Positions 1 to 12,300 of a DNA stretch of 64,000 nt are shown one piece after another; position 1 is the stretch's first letter; each line of letters starts with the position of its first letter. The stretch is taken from the NCBI GenBank assembly GCA_051294375.1, contig CM119267.1, forward strand, positions 19,154,773 to 19,218,772, given 5' to 3'. The notes beneath the pieces were generated by a model, which was not told where the DNA came from, searched no databases, and worked only from the letters and a program-made list of their open reading frames with translations. Made by a program: the position numbers and the translations under genes. Source of the stretch: Paraspadella gotoi. Lineage: Eukaryota > Chaetognatha.

Positions 1-1397
1 ACAGATTACATTAAAAATACTTTTTCTTCTAAACCCAGGATTCGCCTGACATCTCAGATTCTCAGTGCTTAAGAATGAAATCCCAGATCTAGTACCTTTC
101 CTTCTATCCTTCTCCGAATGGAACCAAGAAATTCTCGGAAATGGAATCTTCAATCTCCTTCCGTCTTTCCCCCCCCCTCCTCACCCCCTCTCCCTCCTTC
201 CTTTTCACCTTTCCTTTTCCCTCCCTTCCCGGTTTTTCCTTTTTTTTTCCTTTCTTCTCTTAATCTTCGCACAATACGTTTTCTTCCGCTCGCGCCCCCA
301 CCCGCCTGACAATACGTTTTCTCTGACATCCGGATAGAAAATGGTTTTTTTCCCCGGATGTAATTTCGACAAATGGTTCAATCACTTTAAAACTTCTGCC
401 GACGATAAATTCCTTGTCGCGCGTGCGTTCTCTCTCTTTCTCTCTCCGTTTCTGCCTCTCTCATCTTTCTCTCTCCTCTCTCTCCTCTCCTCTCTCTCTC
501 TCTCTCTCAACCCACCATTTTTCTTCATCCATTTTCGCTATATTCTCACCCAATTTCCCACTCATATAATAAAAGCGTTTAATGCATGTCTCTCATCATC
601 TCATCTCTCTCTCTGCATCTTCTCTTTCATCCATTCCCATTTCTATCAATTCCCACTTCACAATCTCACGAGACCGATTTTCTTTCCTCCCTATTTATTC
701 CTTCCTCACTTTTTCTCACCGATCTCACCGATTGACGCTTTCACGCCCCCACCCCTTTTTTCATCTCATTCACGCAATTGAAGCCATTTCCCCTTTTCCC
801 CGATCTCATTCGCGGAATTTACTACGTAAAGCAAATTCGACTCACTTACTTTTTTTTTAGTCGCTTGGAGACGCGATTTTAGTAGAACTTTTTTTTTTAT
901 TTGTCTCTCTATCAGTAAACAATACGTTCAAAATAACTATTTTAGTGAGAGAAAAGTGTTACAGAAAAAGGTTTCGCCGTCTAAATCAGAGGAAGAGGAT
1001 AAGGTTGAAGAGAAGTAGCAGCCGCAGGAGAAGCTGCAGGAAACGCAGCAGAAAAAAGAAAGATAGAAAGAAAGAAAGAAATAAAAAGAGAATACCCTCG
1101 CCGCGAACGCAAAAAGCATATCTCCAGTTTCGTTCGTTTCCTCCTGCCCTCTTTTCAATCTTAAGCGCTTCATCTGTTCTGTATTTAATCAATTTTCTCC
1201 TCCTCCTCCTCCTCCTCCTCCTCCTCCTCCTCCTTCCAATCCTCCCTCTTCTCAACTCACCTCATTTTCTCTTTTCCAACTTTCAATTTATATTATTATT
1301 ATTTTTTCTCTTCTGGTTCGTTTGGACCCCTGCTGCCGGACGTGCCCCGACAAGTCTCTCTCTCTCTCTCTCTCTCTCATCTCTCTCTCGTCTCTCG

Positions 1398-1442
<45 letters not shown>

Positions 1443-1929
1443 TTCTTCCTTCTATCGATATTTCAATCATGTTCTATTCTTTCCTTTCGCTACGTTTTTT
1501 TCTTCTCCTGTCCACAGCCGCCCTTCCCGAGCTAAACCGTAATAACTCATCTCGCTTTTTTCTTACAGCCAATCGTCCTCTCTCCTCTCTCGATCTCTTC
1601 TCTCTCTCATCTATCTCATCTCTCTCTCTTCTCTCTCTCTCTCAATCTCTCTCTCCTCTCTCTCTTTCCCTCTTCTCTCTCTCTCTTCTCTCCTCCCTCT
1701 CTCTCTGCTCTCTCTCTCGGTTCAAGTCAGCAGAAGATTTCAATCCCTTTTTTTTCCTCAGATATCAACAAGACTCTCTTATACCTTTTTCCTTTTTTTC
1801 TTATCTCGCTCAAGCTCAATTCTCCATTCCCGCCCCCCCCCCCCCGCCCTCCTCCTCAGTCCTCACATCAAACCCCAAACCCCGCCCTCTCTCTCTCTTG
1901 TCCCCACTAAATTTCCACGCGCTCTCCCT

Positions 1930-2115
1930 CCGCCTCCCCTTTTTGCCTCGCTCCGATCGGTGCGTACTGTCCCTCCGAGGGCCGGTTATCACGTCCCCAG
2001 TCCTTTTAACGTACGTGCGACCCTTGCACTGACGCGCACTGCGGTCTTCTGCGCGCGACTTTATGGCCGGCCATTCATTACGGTGGGCGGTTGGAGAGAG
2101 GTCGCCGTAATCTTA
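1930..2115. promoter_or_regulatory. CpG-rich patch, possible promoter region
   Basis: This short stretch has many CG dinucleotides in otherwise CT- or AT-rich DNA, including ggccggcc and cgcgcgac words. CpG-rich patches often mark promoters or exons, but I see no TATA box, initiator or clear splice sites. Promoter status is inference from composition only. Confidence 0.15.
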
Positions 2116-2526
2116 TGTAGGTCTTCTTCTGCATTCACTCGGTTTTTTTTTTTTCCCTACGCTCCCCTCCTTTTATCATACATCCTTTTTTATCTTAATT
2201 CACTATCAAGGCATTAGACTTTCTATTCATAATCTTTTTCTACCTCCCCCTCTTCTATGTAGTTCTCTTATCTTCAACTGAACTCACCCCAATCTCACCT
2301 TTCTCAATAACTCATTCATCCCTCCCTCGGTTTTCAACTTCCTCCCATACCCAACTCCAAATATCATTTCCTTCCCACACTTCGTACGCACACTCTCTAC
2401 GATCACATGAGCCAAATGTAAAAAAAGGATCGTAATAATTTTATTTTCTTCTTTTGTTCGAGGGACATTGCAAAGGGCCCTGCAGTCCTCCGAATTCGAT
2501 TCCCCATCTGTCGAGATTATATATTA

Positions 2527-2530
<4 letters not shown>

Positions 2531-2568
<38 letters not shown>

Positions 2569-2573
2569 TCTCT

Positions 2574-2619
<46 letters not shown>
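2531..2619 (+). repeat. (CT)n microsatellite
   Basis: Nearly 90 bp of CT dinucleotides with two one-unit interruptions (cat and caat). It lies directly before the duplicated sequence that flanks the 2773-3101 gap. Confidence 0.95.
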
Positions 2620-2621
<2 letters not shown>

Positions 2622-2664
2622 GATTAGAAGTGATGGTTTACGTCGAGCGTGAAAAATTAAAGTT

Positions 2665-3156
2665 CGTGAGCGTAATGATTCTTTTTAAGGCGATTTGATT
2701 AACGAGTTCTATATAGCGGTCGTTGGCGTCGTCGTCGTCGTCGTCGTCGTTCGTGTGCCTCGGCTCCGTTCTNNNNNNNNNNNNNNNNNNNNNNNNNNNN
2801 NNNNNNNNNNNNNNNNNNNNNNNNNNNNNNNNNNNNNNNNNNNNNNNNNNNNNNNNNNNNNNNNNNNNNNNNNNNNNNNNNNNNNNNNNNNNNNNNNNNN
2901 NNNNNNNNNNNNNNNNNNNNNNNNNNNNNNNNNNNNNNNNNNNNNNNNNNNNNNNNNNNNNNNNNNNNNNNNNNNNNNNNNNNNNNNNNNNNNNNNNNNN
3001 NNNNNNNNNNNNNNNNNNNNNNNNNNNNNNNNNNNNNNNNNNNNNNNNNNNNNNNNNNNNNNNNNNNNNNNNNNNNNNNNNNNNNNNNNNNNNNNNNNNN
3101 NGCGTAATGATTCTTTTTAAGGGCGATTTGATTAACGAGTTCTATAGCGGTCGTTG

Positions 3157-3190
<34 letters not shown>
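2665..3190 (+). repeat. Same 90-bp sequence on both sides of an N gap
   Basis: The text beginning gcgtaatgattcttttta occurs at about 2670 and again at 3102, immediately after the 2773-3101 gap. It is followed in both places by the same (GTC)n tract with only small indels. Two contig ends that were never merged would produce this. The alternative is a real tandem duplication with the gap inside it. Confidence 0.7.
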
Positions 3191-3743
3191 TCTTTCCATT
3201 TCCGTTTTCATTTCAGTCTCGGTCCTCATTCCGGTCGACGTTGTAAAATTGTAACCACGATCAATATCCCCCTTGTCATCGTGAATTGATGACTTTGTCA
3301 TTTTGTCATTTATATGGTTTGTTTTGTTTCTTAAATTACCTCAAGTTACCTTAATTGAAAAACGTACATTATACGTTCAAAAGCAAAACCTACGAAAGTA
3401 AGAATATTAACATCGCACGTCAATCTTTTAACCAACTTTTTTATACATATAAGCGTTGAACTCAGAATTCTCTTGGCTTATTGCCGATCACGTTCGAAAG
3501 ACGTTAGAAAGTTTGCCAAGCTGTCGAAGTTAATTCATACTTAAATCGAGTTAATTTATTACTTAGTACACGCATAATATATTTATGAATACTACATACA
3601 TAAATTTACATACATACGTTTATATACTACGCAAATTCGGTTTGACTGATATAAATTTATTACTAAAAATAAAACCAGAATTGGAATTTAAAAAATAAAA
3701 TGCTGTAATCATCTAAACAACAATGTTGCTTTTATTAATGTTC

Positions 3744-3884
<141 letters not shown>

Positions 3885-4083
3885 GAAAAGAACAGAGAAA
3901 CTCATAATCGTCACGCGGAACACTGATTTTCCTCGTTTGCTGAAGAAGAAGAGAAAGAAAATAGAAGGAAAAAAAAAGATTATGAATTATTACTCCGTTT
4001 TTATGGTTAAGGCGAAACTAGGCCCTCTCGCGGAATTGTTTGCGAATTGCGCCAAGGTTGGTTTGCTCAACGCTGAAAGTGGC

Positions 4084-4125
4084 GCCACGGGTCGTTGACG
4101 CGGCGGCCCGTGGCGCGTCACGGGC
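4084..4125. other. GC-rich segment with two mutually exclusive hairpins
   Basis: Inside a CpG-rich patch (4020-4165), gccacggg at 4084-4091 can pair with cccgtggc at 4107-4114. The overlapping gcccgtg at 4106-4112 can instead pair with cacgggc at 4119-4125. Both stems are perfect and share 4107-4112, so only one can form at a time. Whether the region is transcribed is unknown. Confidence 0.4.
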
Positions 4126-5008
4126 TGCGCCATTCCCGAAGCGCGGAAAGGTCGGAATTTTTTTTATTTATTTTTATTTTTAGCCGACTCGGTTTTTCCT
4201 GTCGGTTGGTGTTCAGTTTCAACCTGGACTTTTATAGTCACTACTAGTACTAGTTATAACAACTAATGCTGTAAAACAGTGTCACTGTTACTTTTTTGAC
4301 TATTATTCCACTTTTCCTGGTATGCTAAGGAAAATTATGAAATTACTAGGATTAGTATTAGTATTTCAACATAAGAAGAAAAAACTACCACTGAAAAGAT
4401 AAAAAAAGGGAGGATAAAATAAGGCGAGGAAAAAAATTTAATTAAAAAAAAAATTAAAAAAGGGGAAAAAAAAGGATGGATGAGCCGCGTGAAACCGAAG
4501 GAGGAAAAATGAAGTAAAGCAACGAGGTGTAACAAAAAACCTTTTATAAATAAAATTAAAATATAAAAAATAATGAATAAAGAAACGAAGGAGATGAGAA
4601 AAAAGGGTAAAAAGGAGAGAAAGAGAAAAAAGGAAGAAAAAAAAGAAGGAAAGAACACGTCGGACTCTGTTGAGTTACGGTTCTCCAGTCGACGTTTGTG
4701 AATTAGAATTTTTCTTCTCCTTTCGCCATAATTTCTGCTTCCGTAAATCGAAGAATTTGCGACGAGGGAACTAATTTCCGGGAAAAAAGAATATTTTTTT
4801 TTTCATGGCTTTTTTCTTCATTTTTATTCTATTTCCTATTTCCTCACCCTATTCCTTACCTTTGGTTATATTCCTTTGCTCCTCCACTCTATTTTATCAT
4901 TCTTGTTTATTTATTTACAATACGGCCACCAAAAAGAAAAAGAAATCTTTTCCTATACCAACTTCCCATTCGTTTGAGTTTGTCTCTCTTCCTGCGCTAA
5001 CCCCTCTC

Positions 5009-5339
5009 TCCCTCTTCTCTTTTCCCTTCCTATTCCCTCTTACCTTTCTATTTCTCTCTCCCTCTTCTCTTTTCCCTTCCTATTCCCGCTTACCTTTCTA
5101 TTTTCTTTCTATTCCTTTCTATTTCTCTCTCTCTATCCCCCTCTTCTCTTTTCCCTTCTTATTCCCTCTTACCTTTCTATTTTTCTCTCCCTATCCCCCT
5201 CTTCTCTTTTCCCTTCCTATTCCCTCTTGCCTTTCTATTTCTCTTTTCCCTTCCTATTCCCTCTTACCTTTCCATTTTCCTCTCCTTATCCCCCTCTTCT
5301 CTTTTCCCTTCCTATTCCCTCTAACCTTTCTATTTCTTC
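5009..5339 (+). repeat. Pyrimidine minisatellite, about 50-60 bp unit
   Basis: Roughly five to six imperfect units begin with ccctcttctcttttccctt and continue with tattccctcttacctttcta. Unit length varies because short CT or TTCTA pieces are inserted. The strand is almost free of purines. The long Phe/Leu/Ser/Pro translation across it is a by-product of the repeat. Confidence 0.9.
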
Positions 5340-5582
5340 GCTTTTTTTCTCTCTAATGGTTTTTTCTTTCTCATTTTCTGTGCAATAAAAAAAAACCTAT
5401 CATTATCGCGAAGATTATTTTGTTTTGAAATTTTGTTATAAAATTATTCGTTCATTTATCAAATAAGATATCATTTCTTCTGATTTTGGACAGGCTATGT
5501 TATTTTCCCAAAAAAAGAAGCTATTTTTATGAACTAAAAAGGAGTTAATTGTTTTTAAAGAAAGACCTACTCTTTCTCACAG

Positions 5583-5975
5583 GCTTCGGTTCTCAATACG
5601 GCACCGGCTCCTTCGCTTCCGGCTTAAGCTCCAAACGCAACTCATGGGATCCGTCGACGCTGCGTCGATCCGGCGACGACTTTCCGGCCGAGGCGGAAGT
5701 CACCACGGCCTCGGCCGCGTCGGCCGCGTCGGCTGCGGCCGCGTCGCCGGATCCCATCGAGCGTCGACCGGAAACGACGCCTCGAATGACGAACGCGACG
5801 CCGACGATGACGACGACTCAAGTGGCGAAGACCAAAGCCCTCAACGTCAACAACGCCGCGGCATCGTCGACGCCGTTTCCGATCCCGGCGCCCTCTCTCG
5901 TTTCGGCGTCAAGCTCGCGAGGGAGCGCCGGAGGCGCCACGAACGCCGAGGCCGCCGCCGACTCCATCGGCTCAG
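5583..5975 (+). CDS. Exon E1 of a long + strand gene, Ser/Ala/Thr-rich
   Basis: This is a GC-rich block between an acceptor (ctttctcacag, ending 5582) and a donor (ctcag|gtactc, from 5976). It is 393 nt long with one open frame entered at phase 1 and left at phase 1. The peptide starts FGSQYGTGSFASGLSSKR, carries NSWDPSTLRRSGDDF, then turns low-complexity with Ala/Ser/Thr repeats and APSLVSASSSRG. Codon third positions are mostly G or C, unlike the AT-rich flanks. A second + frame is also open but reads Arg/Gly/Asp-rich and less natural. RNSWDPS resembles a basophilic-kinase type phosphosite context. I do not recognise the family. The gene must continue upstream, because no start codon is evident in the exon. 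Confidence 0.68.
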
Positions 5976-6045
5976 GTACTCGCGGCTTAGGAAGGCCGAG
6001 ACGTTCATTAAAGGAGAGCAAATTATTGACGAACTCGGTAACGAG

Positions 6046-6048
<3 letters not shown>

Positions 6049-6101
<53 letters not shown>
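6049..6101 (+). repeat. (TC)n microsatellite
   Basis: A pure 53-bp dinucleotide run about 75 bp downstream of the E1 donor, so it would lie in the intron. Confidence 0.95.
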
Positions 6102-6103
<2 letters not shown>

Positions 6104-7341
6104 CATCCATTTCTGAATTAATCTGCGGTCGTTAGTCGCTGAAATTGCCAAGTTTTTTTTTCCCCCTTTTTTTCCTTTTAAGATTTCTTTTTAATTTTCT
6201 TTTTTTTTGAGTTTTTACTCTCAACTTTTCTTTACTTTTTTCTTTTCTTTCTTTCTTCCTTTCGGGTGGGAGAAAAGAACGATAAAATTAAGAGGAAAGA
6301 AAAAAAAATAAAAGAATAAAGCAGCTCTAAGATCTCGCGACGTTTTTCGTAACGTGGAGGTGAAGGTTTACAAACGGATAGAGTGGCAATCGGGGTGGTT
6401 AGTGCACCAGTCCAGCAGGCAACTTAACCATTGAAGTTGGTCATTTGGAAAGTGGACATTTTTTGGTAGTTTGGCCTGAGGTGGTTGTACAACCATAAAT
6501 AAAGGGGGCGCTGCGTGTGTTGGCCGTAAAGAGCGACGTTGGTGGCGCCTTAGAAACGGGAATAAGGAGGAATGTTGTCGATGGTCGTTGTAGTAAGCGT
6601 CATTGCACTTATTGAATTACACTCGTAAATTCAAGAACGCAATTTAGAAAGTGAGGGAGAAAGGCGGAAGCGATGGCAGGCAGCGGCGGAGACGCNNNNN
6701 NNNNNNNNNNNNNNNNNNNNNNNNNNNNNNNNNNNNNNNNNNNNNNNNNNNNNNNNNNNNNNNNNNNNNNNNNNNNNNNNNNNNNNNNNNNNNNNNNNNN
6801 NNNNNNNNNNNNNNNNNNNNNNNNNNNNNNNNNNNNNNNNNTAGAAAGCCGTGTTTTGGCTGACAATCATCGCTATCCCCTTTTCGTCAACTCGTAAAAC
6901 ATTCACGATTTTCCGGGAAACGAAGATGAAAAATAGTTTTCCTTTTTTTATTTAAATATTTATTTTGTTACTGAGAATGATTGAGGAAAGATTAGACCAT
7001 AAATATGAATTCTTTTTCTCAACTCGTAAAAAATTTAATAAAACGAACGAAGTCGAAAACGGTAAACATTTTATTATTCTCCCGAGGTTCGGCTATAACG
7101 AGGAAAGGAAGGAGTTTCCTTGGAAAAAGATTTTTCTCGCAGTTGAAATTTTTAACTTCCGGTCGTTGTCGTTTTGTTTCTGGTTGCAAAAAATGGTCGA
7201 GAGATGACGCTCTATAGTATAAAAGAGATCGTTCGCGGGGGCAAGGAAATTCCATCATTTTAAAAGGGGCGAGTTGTCTTCCATTAAATAGATCACTTTT
7301 CCCTCCGCTAGCCGCGACTGATTATAAAGGGAGCAAGAGGT

Positions 7342-7351
7342 GAGGAGAGAG

Positions 7352-7389
<38 letters not shown>

Positions 7390-7390
7390 T

Positions 7391-7424
<34 letters not shown>

Positions 7425-7430
7425 GAGAGA
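7342..7430 (+). repeat. (GA)n microsatellite, interrupted
   Basis: Three GA blocks are separated by single irregularities (agaag, gatga). Confidence 0.9.
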
Positions 7431-7716
7431 GCAGATCGTTAGCGAGGCCTAGAGGTCAGACTCCTTCTCGAGAGTCTTCACGATTAACGATTCCCGCTCT
7501 TCGTTGAATTATTCATAATTATGTACGTGCTGAGAAAACGTCGTTAACATTTATTTAGGCGTCATTTTCCGAACGCGGGGTTGACGATGCTTGGGTGAGG
7601 GGCGGGGAAAGGGGGGGAGCGAAGGAATCCATCTTTGCATGTTCATGATTCATCGATCCGCCCTTTGCTCTTTTTTTTTAAAATTCGGAAAATCGATCTT
7701 TTTTTTTTTCTTTAAG

Positions 7717-7790
7717 GTCAATCGGGAATCGATGCGGACGGGAATCCAACGCAATCAACTGAACCTGGAATCAGGACTTGCCAACATCAG
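7717..7790 (+). CDS. Candidate exon E2, 74 nt
   Basis: A T-rich tract ending tttaag precedes 7717, and a near-consensus donor (acatcag|gtgaga) follows 7790. Entered at phase 1, to match the E1 exit, it reads QSGIDADGNPTQSTEPG and leaves at phase 0. A phase 0 reading (VNRESMRTGIQRNQLNLES) is also open and the third frame has a stop, so the frame is chosen by fit to E1. The donor is the strongest evidence. The acceptor is AAG rather than CAG. Confidence 0.4.
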
Positions 7791-8859
7791 GTGAGAATCG
7801 GCGAAAAGAGGCATTTACCTACCATTGCACAGTCGAATTATAAATTATCGTTTAGTAATTAACCAAGGATTAATATCGTACGTTGCGGTCAATGGCATCG
7901 ACCGAGTATAAAATAAAATAAGGGAGAAAAAAAAAAACTTGTACATCTCTTTAGAGTCTCGATGACATTTGATGAAAGACTGCAGTGATTAATCACCAAA
8001 CTCCGGTCATTCGCCGGGGAACGTTCTCGAGTGAAAAAAACAAAGTTGGTTTGTTTTATTGTGAGGCAGAGATGTGAAACTATATTGGTGGTGAGAAAAT
8101 AAATTGCAGTCGTAATCCTAGAATCTTCGGCTGATCAATTTCAAGAGAATTCCTGTAACAATGGAAACTATCTATATACTGTTGCAAGGTACCTGTTCTT
8201 TTAAAGGGATTGGAAGCTACATATTTTTGTAAAATATCGGCGAAAAGTTTGAATTTATTTGCGTACCCACTTTCTCCCACGTGTTTTGGAATCGTAAGGA
8301 AATGTTTTCAATTTTTCGCGGCTTCTAGATTCTGTGACTGACGTATTTCCCCATTTTTGCGCCAAGAAAAGATTTCCTTCCTGAAATATAAAATAAATCT
8401 GATCCAGAATACGCGATGCAGCCGTTAAATACTTCTTTTGTTATGTAATTGTTAAATTACTTTCATTCGAACCAACTATTTCTGTTCAAAGATTGATAAA
8501 GTGACTGATCGAATGATTAAACCGTGCGACCGACCAAAAAAGTGACTTTAAAGAGATGCTTCGCATCTTCGAAGTGAAAATATCTTTTTTAACGCCTCCA
8601 GTTTTCTTTAGATCGGCGCGCGCGCGAAATAAAAAAGGAAAAAAAATACTAGACGTTGATTTATTTGATAAATTTCNNNNNNNNNNNNNNNNNNNNNNNN
8701 NNNNNNNNNNNNNNNNNNNNNNNNNNNNNNNNNNNNNNNNNNNNNNNNNNNNNNNNNNNNNNNNNNNNNNNNNNNNNNNNNNNNNNNNNNNNNNNNNNNN
8801 NNNNNNNNNNNNNNNNNNNNNNNNNNNNNNNNNNNNNNNNNNNNNNNNNNNNNNNNNNN

Positions 8860-8894
<35 letters not shown>

Positions 8895-10263
8895 TGTTAA
8901 TGAGGATTTCCAGCGACGCCATAAGTCTTAAAAAGGATGGCATCGAATCCATACTTCATATTTTTTTAGTAATCAACGCGGAAAATTCTGAGTTGCTGCA
9001 GCATTTTCACGCAACTGATGCCATTATATCACATCATATCGCAACATGTTGGGCCTATTGGGCCTATTGGGCCCATTGGGTTGAGTCAAATTCATATGCG
9101 ACCCCATGGAATCCAATAATCTCGGCCAAGGTCATCGTCGTTTGCACCAATGTACCCATTTTGCCTCCACCGCAAACGCAACTGAAAAGCACGCACGNNN
9201 NNNNNNNNNNNNNNNNNNNNNNNNNNNNNNNNNNNNNNNNNNNNNNNNNNNNNNNNNNNNNNNNNNNNNNNNNNNNNNNNNNNNNNNNNNNNNNNNNNNN
9301 NNNNNNNNNNNNNNNNNNNNNNNNNNNNNNNNNNNNNNNNNNNNNNNNNNNNNNNNNNNNNNNNNNNNNNNNNNNNNNNNNNNNNNNNNNNNNNNNNNNN
9401 NNNNNNNCTCTCTCTCTTTCTCTCTTAATAGTCTTTAATTTTATTTCAAATACAGCGACTCATTTTTTTCCCAGTATGAAAAAATCCGACCGATTTCTCT
9501 CGATCTCAAGAGCGATTCGATTTTAAATCACTCGAGATGACGTAATTTTTTTTTTCACAAATCGGTGAATACAAATTTCACCGGCGGCTGAATACGAAGT
9601 TAACGGCAACCGCGGTGGATAAAGTGCGCAGTCGGCGTGAGACTAATTGCTAAATATAAACGAAGTTAGTGGGAACGGTTGGGTTGTTGTGGTTGTTGTC
9701 CTCGTCGCCGACATAATCACGTAATGAAACATGGCGTCGACATATATGGCGCAGTAGCTGCCGTTTGCATTGGCTCCGTTGTTTAGGTCGTCGACGCCGT
9801 TTTTCGTTGGCGCCGTCCTTTTTGCTTTGGCGCTGTCCTTTACTCTGACGCCGTCCTTAGCTCTATATGTCACTCCCACGCCACAGTTTGCGATTGCACC
9901 CGCCCTTGGNNNNNNNNNNAATTGGGAGCGAAAAATGAAAAGCGATTTATTTCGATTTCCTTTCGCACCTGCGTCTCTTTTTCCCGCGAATAATACCGGG
10001 TGTCACTTTAAAAACGGTCTCGACTATAACTTTTTTTCAAGGGATTTAGTCGGCGTTATTCCAAAAAAAAAAAAAAAAGTCGGGGCGAAACAGTGGCGAA
10101 CAGTTTTTTCCCTTCGCTTCGGCCCGAGCTCTTTGCCGAGAACCCGCGTTCTCCGGTCGCGCGCGGTAACAATGAGTTATGATGGACCCAATTTATTTTC
10201 ATTTTTTCCATCCTTGAAAATGACTTTGCGCGAGCGCGAGGTTGTCTGCGACTCACGCTCTCT
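7791..10263 (+). other. Probable intron with gaps, no supported exon
   Basis: AT-rich DNA with N gaps at 8677-8859, 9198-9407 and 9910-9919. Short repeats are a 9-bp ttgggccta-like repeat (9048-9078), (GA)n beside a gap (8860-8892) and a 20-bp repeat (9790-9865). A 66-codon minus-strand frame at 8080-8280 has no splice or composition support and I did not call it. Confidence 0.5.
9790..9865 (+). repeat. Short minisatellite, about 20-bp unit
   Basis: Four imperfect units share the core g(g/a)cgc(c/t)gtcctt, for example tggcgccgtcctttttgctt followed by tggcgctgtcctttactc. They give a CpG-rich patch inside the presumed intron. Confidence 0.6.
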
Positions 10264-10525
10264 NNNNNNNNNNNNNNNNNNNNNNNNNNNNNNNNNNNNN
10301 NNNNNNNNNNNNNNNNNNNNNNNNNNNNNNNNNNNNNNNNNNNNNNNNNNNNNNNNNNNNNNNNNNNNNNNNNNNNNNNNNNNNNNNNNNNNNNNNNNNN
10401 NNNNNNNNNNNNNNNNNNNNNNNNNNNNNNNNNNNNNNNNNNNNNNNNNNNNNNNNNNNNNNNNNNNNNNNNNNNNNNNNNNNNNNNNNNNNNNNNNNNN
10501 NNNNNNNNNNNNNNNNNNNNNNNNN

Positions 10526-10642
10526 CTCCTCCTCCTCCTCCTCCTCCTCCTCTTCCTCCTCATCGTCTCACTCAACGAACTCCTCCGGCAAATCTGGGCT
10601 TCAATCCGGCGAAGGAAAAAAACCAAAAAAGACTAATTCGTC
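10526..10642 (+). CDS. Exon E3, 3' part (poly-Ser); 5' part lost in a gap
   Basis: The visible part starts right after the 10,264-10,525 gap with a (TCC)n tract encoding poly-Ser. It continues HSTNSSGKSGLQSGEGKK and PKKTNSS, and ends at a strong donor (attcgtc|gtaagt) with phase 2. The acceptor must lie in the gap. The exit phase matches the entry phase of the next exon, where the split codon restores Ser before RHSLPASPV. The peptide is basic and Ser-rich and is probably disordered. The trinucleotide tract is in frame, so its length changes the protein by whole residues. The gap beside it suggests the repeat was too long to assemble. Confidence 0.62.
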
Positions 10643-12175
10643 GTAAGTCGATAATTAATTCCTTTTCATAGTTAATTCAATGCAGTTTTTTTTTTTTTTT
10701 TTTTNNNNNNNNNNNNNNNNNNNNNNNNNNNNNNNNNNNNNNNNNNNNNNNNNNNNNNNNNNNNNNNNNNNNNNNNNNNNNNNNNNNNNNNNNNNNNNNN
10801 NNNNNNNNNNNNNNNNNNNNNNNTTTTTTTTTTTTTTTTTTTTAGTTTAATTTAATGGACCAATTTACTTGAAATTTATTTGTAAATTATTGATATAAAT
10901 TCAGTGATTATTCTCCCATTTTATATTTTTTTAATTTCGTTTCATTCATTCATTCATTCAATCTTTTCATTCATTCATTAATTCATTCATTTATTCCGTC
11001 CGTTCGCCCACCCATCAATTACCCCATTTGAAATCCTCCTACTCTCGTTCGCCGCTGATCGAAANNNNNNNNNNNNNNNNNNNNNNNNNNNNNNNNNNNN
11101 NNNNNNNNNNNNNNNNNNNNNNNNNNNNNNNNNNNNNNNNNNNNNNNNNNNNNNNNNNNNNNNNNNNNNNNNNNNNNCCCCATCTTCCCCCAATATCGTT
11201 CCATGGACTTGGAAAATATTTATTTATTGCTTGTCTCTTTCCAGTTTCCATGGACCATTAATAATTATTTTACTTAATACTTTATACTTATTTATGGCTT
11301 TAGAACTATTTTCGCCGCTCTTTGCCCCTACATTTTTTCCACCCCTCATAAAAGATCAGGATCCATTTCCTACTTAAAATTTCCCATTTACTGCCTCATT
11401 CTCGTCCCTACCCTTTTCTCCCCTTTAATTTCCTTACCTTCCNNNNNNNNNNNNNNNNNNNNNNNNNNNNNNNNNNNNNNNNNNNNNNNNNNNNNNNNNN
11501 NNNNNNNNNNNNNNNNNNNNNNNNNNNNNNNNNNNNNNNNNNNNNNNNNNNNNNNNNNNNNNNNNNNNNNNNNNNNNNNNNNNNNNNNNNNNNNNNNNNN
11601 NNNNNNNNNNNNNNNNNNNNNNNNNNNNNNNNNNNNNNNNNNNNNNNNNNNNNNNNNNNNNNNNNNNNNNNNNNNNNNNNNNNNNNNNNNNNNNNNNNNN
11701 NNNNNNNNNCTTGTAGAGATTTCCACAGTAGTAATACTCAAACATATATACAACCATTCGGCACTCGACTATTTTCATTCTTACCAATACGATCTTCGTG
11801 ATCATTGAAACCCTTTAGGTTGGACAGGTGCAGGACAGGTTGTTAATTGAATGAATAAATAAGTTTTATATTGTTTGGACCAGTTCCAGTTGCTGTCATA
11901 TTCCAGGTGCTGATACGGTTCCATTGTCTTTCTCAATTTCCAATCATCGAACTCTCACACTCCAGTTCACAGCCTCGTACCATGCTTCATTAGTTTTAAC
12001 TTCAATTTCTTTTTATTTCCAATCACGGTCATCATCTCATAAATGGTGATCATTCACCCCAACTGTGAAATTCACAATGTCATCGTTGCCATCCCCTCGC
12101 CTAATTTTCAAACAAAAACCGTCACCATCATTCTTAGCTCCTCAATTCTCATCTCATCTCTGACCCTTTTTGCAG
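10643..12175 (+). other. Probable intron between E3 and E4
   Basis: It holds a poly-T tract split by a gap (10,705-10,823), a degenerate ATTC tetranucleotide repeat (about 10,940-11,000), gaps at 11,065-11,177 and 11,443-11,709, and a diverged copy of the GGTACAACC-type repeat at about 11,816-11,892. Block P1 starts near 11,721. Confidence 0.5.
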
Positions 12176-12300
12176 GAGACACTCTCTCCCGGCGTCCCCG
12201 GTTCGCGCCGACGACGCCGCCGCCCCGGTGACGACGACGCCGGAGTCCGCCTCGTCGACGCCCACTTCGCCGGCGCCCAACGCCCCTTCGAATGCGCCAA
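12176..12300 (+). CDS. Exon E4, Pro/Ser/Thr-rich
   Basis: A good acceptor (gaccctttttgcag, ending 12,175) and donor (gcgccaa|gtgagt) bound 125 nt. Entered at phase 2 (from E3), it reads RHSLPASPVRADDAAAPV, then TTTPESASSTPTSPAPNAPS, and leaves at phase 1. GC-rich third codon positions stand out against the AT-rich introns. RHSLPASP holds an RxxS-like and an SP phosphosite context, and further TP/SP pairs follow, so a disordered, phosphorylated linker is a fair inference. A frame-broken second copy lies at 30,125-30,250. Confidence 0.7.

Larger units (their letters stand above)
5976..7716 (+). other. Probable intron between E1 and E2
   Basis: It begins with a donor after E1 and holds a (TC)n tract (6049-6101), T-rich DNA, a CpG-rich stretch (6350-6560), an N gap (6696-6841) and interrupted GA repeats (7342-7430). 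I see no further exon with both splice sites. Confidence 0.5.

Noticed and set aside
945-1095. Lys/Glu- or Arg/Ser-rich frames (KVSPSKSEEEDKVEEK)
   Set aside because: The acidic frame is interrupted by stops and lies in a purine-rich patch where such peptides arise by composition. No acceptor/donor pair fits.
341-2032. Long Ser/Leu/Phe-rich open frames on the + strand
   Set aside because: They are CT-dinucleotide tracts read in triplets, with no splice signals, no normal residue mix and no GC-rich third positions.
4805-5356. 183-codon Phe/Pro/Leu frame
   Set aside because: It spans a 50-60 bp pyrimidine minisatellite, so the frame is open because the strand has almost no purines.
8080-8280. 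66-codon minus-strand frame
   Set aside because: AT-rich with no splice sites, motif or composition shift. Such lengths are expected by chance.
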